Shown here: positions 1-5,415 of the stretch, one piece after another
Layout of the letters: each line of letters begins with the position of its first letter
Numbering within the stretch: the first letter of the stretch is position 1
Assembly (NCBI GenBank): GCA_947464585.1
Contig: CANHYS010000141.1
Coordinates: 1 to 6,308 of the forward strand
Direction: 5' to 3'
Length of the DNA: 6,308 bases
Source of the DNA: Planctomycetaceae bacterium
GTDB taxonomy: Bacteria > Planctomycetota > Planctomycetia > Pirellulales > UBA1268
The notes under the pieces: generated by a model
Databases searched by the model: none
The model's input: only the letters and a program-made list of their open reading frames with translations
What the model was told of the DNA's origin: nothing
Program-made: the position numbers and the translations under genes

Positions 1-432
1 CAACAGCGACGAACCGCCCGTGGTGACCACGTCCTCCACGATCACCACCCGCTGCCCGGTCTCAACGGGGCCCTCGACGTACTTCTGCAGGCCGTGCCCC
101 TTGGCCTCCTTGCGCACCATGAAGCCCTTCAGCGGCAGCCCCTCGACACCCGCCATCGTGATCACGGCGCTGGTGATCGGGTCGGCGCCAATCGACATTC
201 CGCCCACCGCCGCCGGCAGCGGACCGAGCGACCGCAGGCGTTCGAGAATCGCCCGCCCCACGAGCATCGCACCGTGGGCGTCGAGAACCACCTGCTTGGC
301 GTCGAGATAAAAGCTCGCCTCGCGGCCCGAGGCCAGCCGGAAGGTGCCGCGTTTCAAGGCCTTGGCCTCGATCAGGCCGATGAGTTCGCGGATGACAGGA
401 GAGACGGCGGCTGGCTGGTGGGGAGTGTTCAT
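1..432 (-). CDS. pyrE: orotate phosphoribosyltransferase, 5' part (runs off left edge)
   Basis: Orotate phosphoribosyltransferase joins orotate and PRPP to give orotidine 5'-monophosphate and pyrophosphate, the fifth step of cytoplasmic pyrimidine synthesis. The frame is open from the ATG at 432-430 to the window edge, giving 144 residues; the family usually has about 180-215, so the C-terminus lies outside. Visible hallmarks are the N-terminal stretch ending in ASGREASFYLDAK (about residues 37-49), GGMSIGADPI before mid-protein, the catalytic-loop pattern R107-K108-x-x-K111-x-H113, and the PRPP-binding motif VVIVEDVVTTGGS at residues 129-141, with the acidic pair E133-D134. No Shine-Dalgarno sequence precedes the start, and a -10-like box sits 8 bases away. 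It is divergent from the nfeD-floA operon and has no obvious functional link to it. The family assignment is secure; I infer that the gene is intact beyond the edge. Confidence 0.95.
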   Translation of the reverse strand, partial: MNTPHQPAAVSPVIRELIGLIEAKALKRGTFRLASGREASFYLDAKQVVLDAHGAMLVGRAILERLRSLGPLPAAVGGMSIGADPITSAVITMAGVEGLPLKGFMVRKEAKGHGLQKYVEGPVETGQRVVIVEDVVTTGGSSLL

Positions 433-440
433 ACGGTCTC

Positions 441-446
441 ACTATA
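441..446 (-). promoter_or_regulatory. candidate -10 box for pyrE (possible leaderless mRNA)
   Basis: Read on the minus strand this is TATAGT, 5 of 6 matches to TATAAT, within the AT-rich string TTATATAGT in otherwise GC-rich DNA. Only 8 bases (440-433) separate it from the pyrE ATG, so transcription would begin at or within a base or two of the start codon. No good -35 hexamer is present 16-18 bases upstream, so this is a weak call resting on the -10 match and its placement. Confidence 0.4.
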
Positions 447-464
447 TAACAGCAGACAGACTTT

Positions 465-492
465 TTGACTCCCCGCCGCACGGCCTTAGAAT
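465..492 (+). promoter_or_regulatory. sigma70-type promoter of the nfeD-floA operon
   Basis: TTGACT at 465-470 (5 of 6 to the -35 consensus) and TAGAAT at 487-492 (5 of 6 to the -10 consensus) are separated by 16 bp. Transcription would start near 498-500, leaving a leader of about 35 bases before the ATG at 534. The TTG at 465, which would open a longer reading frame, is part of the -35 box and upstream of the start of transcription, which argues against it as a start codon. Confidence 0.7.
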
Positions 493-533
493 TCGGGGGT
501 GTTTTTCTCGGCCCAGCGCTTTCAAGGCCAGCG

Positions 534-2702
534 ATGCGTCACCGCCGGGCGGTTTCTCCAATCCAACTCGTCGCCAGCCGCTGCGTGCAAGCGTGCGTCG
601 TGTGCTTCGCCGCGCTGGCGGCCGCCGTCGTGCCGGCCCGGTCGGCCGACGCCGCGGAGGCCGTTGCCGTCGAGGTGAGGCTGCCGATCACCGGCACCCG
701 CGATACCCAGGTGGAGGCGGCCATCCTGCGGCAGCTCGACCGGCTCAAGCGGGGCAACGAACGCGGCGTGCTCGTGCTGCGATTTGATCCGGCCGACGAT
801 GGCAGCAGCGGCGGGAGTGATTTCGGCCGATCGCTCGAACTGGCGAGGTTCCTCTGCGATGGCCGGCTCGACGGCATCAAGACGGTGGCCTTTCTGCCCG
901 CCGGTGCCACCGGCCACGCGGTGCTCGTGGCATTGGCCTGCGAGGAGATCGTGATGCCGGCCGACGCCGTGTTCGGTCCGGCCAACGCCGATGAGCCGGC
1001 GGTCGACGACGCGATGCGGGCGGCCTATGTGCAGATCGCCACCCGCCGACGGACGGTGCCACCGGCTGTGGCGCTGGCACTGCTCGATCCGTCCGCCACG
1101 GTGACCCGCGTCGCAACGGATGATGGTGAGCAGTTCGTCGCCGCCCGAGACGTCGAAGCGATCAGGCAGAAGTCTGCGGTGCTCGACGCTGAGGAACTCA
1201 CGCCGCTGCCACTGGCCCTCACCGGCCGCCGGGCCCGTGAACTCGGCTTCGTGCGGATGCTCGCGAAGACGCCTGCCGAACTGGCGCGAAGCCTCGGCGT
1301 CGATGAACGAGTGCTCGCCATCGATCCATCGTTGGACGGCGGTTGGAAGGCGGCGCAGATCGTGCTTGCCGGGCCGATCACCGCCGACTCCGTGGCGCGG
1401 GCGCGGCAGCAGATCGAACGGGCCGTCGCGGACGGTGCCAACTTTCTCTGCCTCCGTGTCGACTCGGCCGGCGGCAGCCCCGAGCAGAGCCTCGTGCTGG
1501 CCAATCGCCTGGCCGCCTTCGATTCCGCCCGGGTGCGGACGGTGGCCTATGTGCCCAGGCAGGCGCGTGGCGATGCGGCGCTGGTGGCGCTGGCCTGCGA
1601 TGAACTCGTGATGCATCCCGACGCCGTGCTGGGAGGCGAGGGAGACGCCTCCATCGGCGGCCGACAGGCCACCGCGGTGACGGCATCGTGGCGGGAGGGA
1701 GTCGCCAAGCAGCGGGAGCGATCGTGGTCGCTGCCTGTGGCGGTGGTCGTGCCAGGCATCGACGTGGAGCAGGCGACCCAGCAGGAAACCGGCCGTGTCG
1801 AATACTTCTCAGGCGAGGAACTGGCCGCGCGGGATGACCGCGACTCATGGAAGGTCGGGGCGAAGGTGGGCACCGGACCGATCCAGCTCACTGGCCGCTC
1901 GGCCGAATCGTTCGGGCTCGCGACGCATGTGGTCGATGGCTTCGCCGGCCTCGTGCAGGCCTACGGCCTCACCGGTGACATCGCCCTCTCCGAGCCCGGA
2001 TGGGCCGATCGTCTGCTCGACGCGCTCGCGAGCCCCGGCTTGGCGTGGCTGCTGCTCTTGATCGGCGGCGCCGGACTCTACATCGAACTGCACACGCCGG
2101 GCTTCGGCCTCGGCGGCTTCGTGTCGATGGTGGCGTTCATCGTCTACTTCTGGAGTCAATACCTGCACGGCACGAGCGGCTGGCTGGAGGTGATGCTGTT
2201 TCTCGCCGGACTCTTCTGCCTCGCGGCCGAGATCTTCGTGCTGCCTGGCTTCGGGGTGCTGGGACTCGGTGGGGGCGTGCTCCTGATCGCATCGCTCGTG
2301 CTGGCGAGCCAGTCGTTCGTGCTCCCGACCAACGACTACCAGATCCGGCAGCTGCAGTGGTCGCTCCTGGGAATCCTCGGTGCTGCCGTGGGCGTGTCGC
2401 TCCTGGGGGTGCTCTTGCGGAGGTGGCTGCCGTCCACGCCCGTGCTGCGGAACGTGCTGCTCGAACCGCCGTCCGCGGTGGACGACACGCTCGAGGAGGA
2501 CGGGCTCGAGGCGCTCATCGGCATGGAGGGCGTGACGACCACGAGGCTCGCCCCGGCGGGCAAGGCACGGATCGATGGCCGGGTGCGTGAGGTGAGCAGT
2601 GATGGCTCGCTCGTGGAGCCGGGCACGCCCGTCCGCGTGGTCGAGGTCCGCGGTGGCCGCGTGCTCGTGAAGCCGCTCATGCGGCCGAGTGCCCCGGTAT
2701 GA
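534..2702 (+). CDS. long NfeD family membrane protein with two degenerate ClpP-like domains
   Basis: This is a 722-residue NfeD1b-type protein, a class that pairs with SPFH (flotillin/stomatin) proteins in the membrane. A signal peptide (about 1-41, RHRR then a hydrophobic core, ending ARSADA) leads to two ClpP/SppA-like domains at about 46-265 and 275-485. They share VALAC(E/D)E(I/L)VM (132-141 and 351-360) and a later LTGR-x-A-x-x-x-G element. About five membrane spans follow (501-517, 522-541, 550-570, 573-592, 609-628), with the NfeD signatures IELHTPGFGLGG and FVLPGFGVLGLGG, then an OB-like domain at 659-715. Where family proteases have the catalytic serine (AASAG-type motif), both repeats appear to carry glycine; a lysine near 392 may match the dyad lysine in repeat 2. 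It is therefore probably a pseudoprotease (inference by eye alignment). The ATG at 534 was chosen because AAGG lies 6 bases before it and the upstream in-frame TTG (465) is inside the promoter. It ends in an ATGA overlap with the next gene. Confidence 0.9.
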   Translation: MRHRRAVSPIQLVASRCVQACVVCFAALAAAVVPARSADAAEAVAVEVRLPITGTRDTQVEAAILRQLDRLKRGNERGVLVLRFDPADDGSSGGSDFGRSLELARFLCDGRLDGIKTVAFLPAGATGHAVLVALACEEIVMPADAVFGPANADEPAVDDAMRAAYVQIATRRRTVPPAVALALLDPSATVTRVATDDGEQFVAARDVEAIRQKSAVLDAEELTPLPLALTGRRARELGFVRMLAKTPAELARSLGVDERVLAIDPSLDGGWKAAQIVLAGPITADSVARARQQIERAVADGANFLCLRVDSAGGSPEQSLVLANRLAAFDSARVRTVAYVPRQARGDAALVALACDELVMHPDAVLGGEGDASIGGRQATAVTASWREGVAKQRERSWSLPVAVVVPGIDVEQATQQETGRVEYFSGEELAARDDRDSWKVGAKVGTGPIQLTGRSAESFGLATHVVDGFAGLVQAYGLTGDIALSEPGWADRLLDALASPGLAWLLLLIGGAGLYIELHTPGFGLGGFVSMVAFIVYFWSQYLHGTSGWLEVMLFLAGLFCLAAEIFVLPGFGVLGLGGGVLLIASLVLASQSFVLPTNDYQIRQLQWSLLGILGAAVGVSLLGVLLRRWLPSTPVLRNVLLEPPSAVDDTLEEDGLEALIGMEGVTTTRLAPAGKARIDGRVREVSSDGSLVEPGTPVRVVEVRGGRVLVKPLMRPSAPV

Positions 2703-3328
2703 ATACGCTGCTGTGGGTTGTCACGCTGTTGCTGCTGGGGCTCGGCGTGATGGTGCTCGAGGTGTTCGTGCCATCGGGCGGCATTCTCGGCTTCGTGAGC
2801 ATCGCCGCGCTCATCGCTGCCGTGGCGACGGCGTTTTTGGAGCAGGGGGCCACGGCCGGCATGGCGGCGTTGACGGTCGTCGTGCTGGCGGTGCCGGCGG
2901 TCCTGTCGCTGGCCTTTCGCTGGTTTCCGGAGACGCCGCTGGGAAGACGCGTGCTGCCCCCCGCGCCAGAAGCCGCGGATGTGCTGCCCGACCTCGAGCG
3001 GCGACGGCACGTGCGGGAACTGGTCGGGCACTCAGGGCGGACCGTGAGCGAACTGTTGCCGTGGGGCCGTGTGGAGATCGATGGCGAGACAGTGGAGGCC
3101 ATGAGCGAAGGGGGGCCGATCGACGCCGGGGCCGCCATCGAGGCGGTCGGCGTGCAGGGCACCGCCTTGGTCGTACGGCCCGCGGAGCCTCGAGCGGCGG
3201 CGCCGGTGCTGCCGATTCCTCCGGTCGCAGGGGCAGCACCGGAAAATCCGGCCGTAGTCGGCGATTCAGCCCTTTCCCCGACGCTCGAGGAGTTCGAGTT
3301 CGACGGAATTGAACCCCCGGCCGCTTGA
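2699..3328 (+). CDS. short NfeD family membrane protein
   Basis: This 209-residue protein has the short NfeD1a-like architecture without a protease domain. Hydrophobic spans lie at about 3-22, 29-47 and 53-73; the junction of the first two, LEVFVPSGGILGFVS, is the same NfeD signature found in the preceding protein (EIFVLPGFGVLG). A soluble OB-like domain follows at about 107-162 (GRVEIDGETVEAMSEGG, then AAIEAVGVQGTALVV). The last 45 residues are a Pro/Ala-rich linker ending in an acidic, aromatic segment, TLEEFEFDGIEPP. The ATG overlaps the stop of the long nfeD (ATGA, 2699-2702), so the two are almost certainly translationally coupled; there is only a weak GAG 9 bases upstream. In the family, the OB domain faces the cytoplasm and mediates contact with SPFH partners; here the likely partner is FloA, encoded 73 bases downstream. 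Confidence 0.88.
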   Translation: MNTLLWVVTLLLLGLGVMVLEVFVPSGGILGFVSIAALIAAVATAFLEQGATAGMAALTVVVLAVPAVLSLAFRWFPETPLGRRVLPPAPEAADVLPDLERRRHVRELVGHSGRTVSELLPWGRVEIDGETVEAMSEGGPIDAGAAIEAVGVQGTALVVRPAEPRAAAPVLPIPPVAGAAPENPAVVGDSALSPTLEEFEFDGIEPPAA

Positions 3329-3341
3329 CCGCCACCGACCC

Positions 3342-3366
3342 CGGAACAACGCTACAGTCTGTTCCG
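3342..3366. repeat. 7-bp perfect inverted repeat upstream of floA
   Basis: CGGAACA at 3342-3348 and TGTTCCG at 3360-3366 are perfect reverse complements around an 11-base spacer. No T-run follows, so it is not an intrinsic terminator. It could be a protein-binding operator or an mRNA hairpin between the second nfeD and floA. The spacer contains TACAGT (3353-3358), a possible -10 box 43 bases before the floA start but without a matching -35. The rest of the 3329-3401 gap shows only the floA ribosome binding site. Confidence 0.4.
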
Positions 3367-3389
3367 TCCCGTCCCCTTGAACGTCTGCT

Positions 3390-3393
3390 GGAG
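3390..3393 (+). promoter_or_regulatory. Shine-Dalgarno sequence of floA
   Basis: GGAG lies 8 bases before the ATG at 3402. It is the clearest ribosome binding site in the operon and sets the floA start. The neighbouring genes on either side rely instead on ATGA overlaps, which fits independent initiation at floA. Confidence 0.6.
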
Positions 3394-3401
3394 CGTGCCC
3401 G

Positions 3402-4418
3402 ATGCTGCCCCTGATCCTGATCGGCCTGGGAATTTTCGCCTTCCTCCTGGTCTTCGCGATGCTCGCGAGGTACCTGCGGCTCTGGCTTCAGTCGTATGCA
3501 TCGAGCGCCGGGATCGGCCTCTTCGATCTGGTCGCGATGAGCTTCAAGAAGGTCAGCCCGACGGTGATCGTGCGGAGCAAGATCATGGCGGTGCAGGCGG
3601 GGCTCGGTGATTCGAGCGGCATCACCAAGCAGGCACTCGAGGCCCACTACCTCGCCGGTGGCCGCGTGCCGTTGGTCGTGCAGGCGCTGATCGCCGCCAA
3701 CAAGGCGAAGATCAAGGAACTCGACTGGAAGCTTGCCACTGCCATCGACCTGGCGGGTCGCGATGTCCGCGAGGCGGTGCAGACGAGCGTGTATCCGAAG
3801 GTGATCGACTGCCCGGGCAAGAACAGCGGGCGGGAAACACTCGACGCCGTCGCGAAGAACGGCGTGCAGTTGAAGGTGAGGGCCCGCGTGACCGTCCGCA
3901 CGAACCTCAACCAACTCATCGGCGGGGCGATGGAGGAGACGATCATCGCGCGGGTCGGCGAGGGAATCGTGTCGGCGATCGGTGCGGCGGAGCGTCACAC
4001 CGACGTGCTGGAGAATCCCGACATGATCTCGAAGACCGTACTCGCGCGGCGGCTCGATTCCAACACTGCCTTCGAGATCGTCTCGATCGACATCGCCGAC
4101 ATCGACGTCGGCTCTAATATCGGCGCCCGGCTTCAGGCCGACCAGGCCGAGGCCGACACCCGCGTGGCCCGCGCCAATGCCGAGGGTCGCCGGGCGATGG
4201 CCGTCGCCAAGGAGCAGGAAATGATCGCCAGCATCGAGGAGAGCAGGGCGGCGCTCGTCGAGGCGGAGTCGGCCGTGCCCAAGGCGGTCGCCGAGTCGCT
4301 CACATCCGGCCAACTCGGCATCTTCGATTACTACAAGCTGCGAAACCTTCAGGCCGACACCGACATGCGGCGGACGATTGCCACCGGCACGACTCCCGGC
4401 ACCGCCTCGGTGCAATGA
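3402..4418 (+). CDS. floA: flotillin-like protein FloA
   Basis: FloA is a bacterial SPFH protein that anchors in the inner face of the cytoplasmic membrane, oligomerises, and organises functional membrane microdomains. At 338 residues it matches the usual family length of about 330. A hydrophobic anchor spans about 2-29, followed by the FloA-type core: [10 protein letters not shown] (78-87), [32 protein letters not shown] (114-135), [12 protein letters not shown] (164-175), [17 protein letters not shown] (178-194), [12 protein letters not shown] (199-210) and [19 protein letters not shown] (223-241). An Ala/Glu-rich helical segment at about 245-300 ([20 protein letters not shown]) is the expected coiled-coil assembly region. 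The segment [17 protein letters not shown] (138-154) seems a little longer than I recall from the Bacillus protein. GGAG 8 bases upstream supports the start. Its stop overlaps the next ATG (ATGA). It is the likely partner of the two upstream NfeD proteins. Confidence 0.96.
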   Translation: MLPLILIGLGIFAFLLVFAMLARYLRLWLQSYASSAGIGLFDLVAMSFKKVSPTVIVRSKIMAVQAGLGDSSGITKQALEAHYLAGGRVPLVVQALIAANKAKIKELDWKLATAIDLAGRDVREAVQTSVYPKVIDCPGKNSGRETLDAVAKNGVQLKVRARVTVRTNLNQLIGGAMEETIIARVGEGIVSAIGAAERHTDVLENPDMISKTVLARRLDSNTAFEIVSIDIADIDVGSNIGARLQADQAEADTRVARANAEGRRAMAVAKEQEMIASIEESRAALVEAESAVPKAVAESLTSGQLGIFDYYKLRNLQADTDMRRTIATGTTPGTASVQ

Positions 4419-5146
4419 TGCAGAGCCCCATCGCCACCTGCGTGCTGTTTGCCGCCGGTTTCGACTGGCTCGAGGCGCTGCTGCCGTTTCTGTTCGTCGC
4501 GTTCTGGATCGTGTCGCAGGTGTTTGCGGTCTTTCGCCGGCTCCAGGGGGGCGGACGCCAGCAGCCGCCGCCGCTGCCGCGGTTCGACCCGGCCCGTGAT
4601 CGGCCCCGGCCGCCGCAGCCAGCGGCCGAGGATGCTGCGGATCCGCGGAGCGTTCTTGAAAAGCAGATCGCCGAATTCCTCCGCGAGGCGACCGGCGAGA
4701 AGAAGCCACAGCCCCCGATCAATCAGCCCACGATGCAGAAGAGCGAGCCGGGGGCGGCGACGCGGCCGCGGCCACCGCGACCGGAACGGCGGGCCGATGC
4801 AGATCGTCGTGCTCCGCAGGCACCGCGGGCTGCGGCACCTGTCCGGCGGGAGCCGAAGAAGAACGCAGTGGCGCGGGAGGACTCCGCCCGAATCACCGAG
4901 ACGGCCTCGCAGCAACCACCGCCGCAGAGCGAGTCGGTCGCCCGGCACGTGCAGGATGCCTTCTCGCGCGAGCTGACCCATCTGCGAGGAACGATCACGC
5001 AGGACGAGCCGCAGGCTGGCGGCGGGTCGCGGGTGTCGGCGCCGACGCCGGCGGAGGAACTGATGCATCTGCTCCGCAATCCGGTCACGGTCCGACAGGT
5101 GATCCTGCTCCGTGAGATCCTCGACCGCCCGGTCGACCGCTGGTGA
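4415..5146 (+). CDS. unrecognised single-span membrane protein with proline-rich linker, floA operon
   Basis: I do not recognise a named family. The 243-residue product has one hydrophobic span at about 19-40 ([20 protein letters not shown]), then a long stretch at 46-215 rich in Pro, Arg, Ala and Gln that should be disordered. Embedded in it are two helical islands, [17 protein letters not shown] (78-94) and [19 protein letters not shown] (174-192). The C-terminus is compact and looks conserved in style: [26 protein letters not shown] (214-239), a helix-turn-helix-like or docking segment. With few basic residues before the span and many after it, the bulk is probably cytoplasmic. It starts in an ATGA overlap with floA, so it is translationally coupled and probably stoichiometric with FloA; a second ATG follows directly. 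By position it may be a microdomain partner or adaptor, which is inference only. The reading frame's overlap and operon position make it very likely a real gene. Confidence 0.8.
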   Translation: MMQSPIATCVLFAAGFDWLEALLPFLFVAFWIVSQVFAVFRRLQGGGRQQPPPLPRFDPARDRPRPPQPAAEDAADPRSVLEKQIAEFLREATGEKKPQPPINQPTMQKSEPGAATRPRPPRPERRADADRRAPQAPRAAAPVRREPKKNAVAREDSARITETASQQPPPQSESVARHVQDAFSRELTHLRGTITQDEPQAGGGSRVSAPTPAEELMHLLRNPVTVRQVILLREILDRPVDRW

Positions 5147-5223
5147 GGGGTCTGCTGGCGCTGGCTTCGCTAGCATGGGCGACACCCTCGGCGCAGTCTG
5201 CCTGAATCGCCCCGCCACCGGCG

Positions 5224-5247
5224 AAACACCACGAAGGTGGGGTGTTT
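5224..5247 (+). repeat. inverted repeat / hairpin, 7-bp stem
   Basis: AAACACC (5224-5230) pairs with GGTGTTT (5241-5247) around a 10-base loop. A shorter alternative uses CACC (5227-5230) with GGTG (5236-5239), so the left arm could pair in two exclusive ways. The trailing bases GGGAGG are not T-rich, so it is not a standard intrinsic terminator. Confidence 0.5.
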
Positions 5248-5301
5248 GGGAGGCTGACAGGGCCCGATTTCCCGGCCTTCTCGCGCGGCAAAAATCGCGG
5301 C

Positions 5302-5330
5302 TTGAGCCTCGGCCTCGGGTGGTCTACAAG
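5302..5330 (+). promoter_or_regulatory. possible promoter of the SH3 protein gene
   Basis: TTGAGC (5302-5307, 4 of 6 to the -35 consensus) and TACAAG (5325-5330, 4 of 6 to the -10 consensus) are exactly 17 bp apart. Initiation would fall near 5337, giving an 80-base leader that includes the terminator hairpin. The hexamers are only moderate matches and the -10 lies in the hairpin at 5313-5341, so the call is weak. Confidence 0.3.
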
Positions 5331-5341
5331 ACCCTCCGAGG
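5313..5341 (+). repeat. imperfect hairpin, about 12 pairs, 3-base loop
   Basis: CCTCGG (5313-5318) pairs with CCGAGG (5336-5341) and GGTCT (5321-5325) with AGACC (5329-5333) around the loop ACA. Between the two helices lie one G-T wobble pair and one T-C mismatch. No T-run follows. The compensated, long pairing suggests a folded RNA element rather than chance. Confidence 0.55.
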
Positions 5342-5366
5342 GTTCGCTTCGGTGCGGCCCCTTGCA

Positions 5367-5410
5367 GCGCGTAGACGAGGTGCCCAAGCCTCGTCTACGC
5401 GCCTGTTTTT
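5367..5410 (+). terminator. strong intrinsic (Rho-independent) terminator
   Basis: A perfect 14-bp stem, GCGCGTAGACGAGG (5367-5380) with CCTCGTCTACGCGC (5389-5402), encloses the 8-base loop TGCCCAAG. CTG and then five T residues (5406-5410) follow. This is the expected end of the nfeD-nfeD-floA operon transcript, about 220 bases beyond its last stop codon. It ends only 5 bases before the start codon of the next gene on the same strand, so it might also act as an attenuator for that gene. Confidence 0.85.
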
Positions 5411-5415
5411 CAGGG

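Larger units (their letters stand above)
5147..5415 (+). other. structured non-coding intergenic region
   Basis: No convincing gene is seen on either strand in these 269 bases. An open frame that crosses the region on the plus strand starts inside the preceding gene and has no recognisable protein features. The region instead holds three hairpins in series (5224-5247, 5313-5341, 5367-5402), the last followed by T5, and a possible promoter at 5302-5330. It could be the 3' untranslated region of the floA operon, an independently transcribed small RNA, or the leader of the SH3 gene. Confidence 0.55.

Noticed and set aside
62..481. Minus-strand 139-residue frame across the left part of the window
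   Set aside because: It overlaps pyrE on the same strand in another frame; pyrE has clear family motifs, whereas this product is Arg/Gly-rich with no recognisable domain.
522..1616. Long minus-strand frame of 364 residues opposite the long nfeD
   Set aside because: Its His/Arg/Gly-rich composition is typical of an antisense shadow in GC-rich DNA, and the plus-strand gene has recognisable domains and a signal peptide.
2811..4709. Minus-strand frame of 632 residues opposite the short nfeD, floA and part of the next gene
   Set aside because: It spans three well-supported plus-strand units and their intergenic gap, and its sequence shows no domain or membrane pattern.
5362..5390. TTGCAG at 5362 as a -35 box for the SH3 gene
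   Set aside because: No -10-like hexamer occurs 16-18 bases downstream, and the sequence is the base of the terminator stem.
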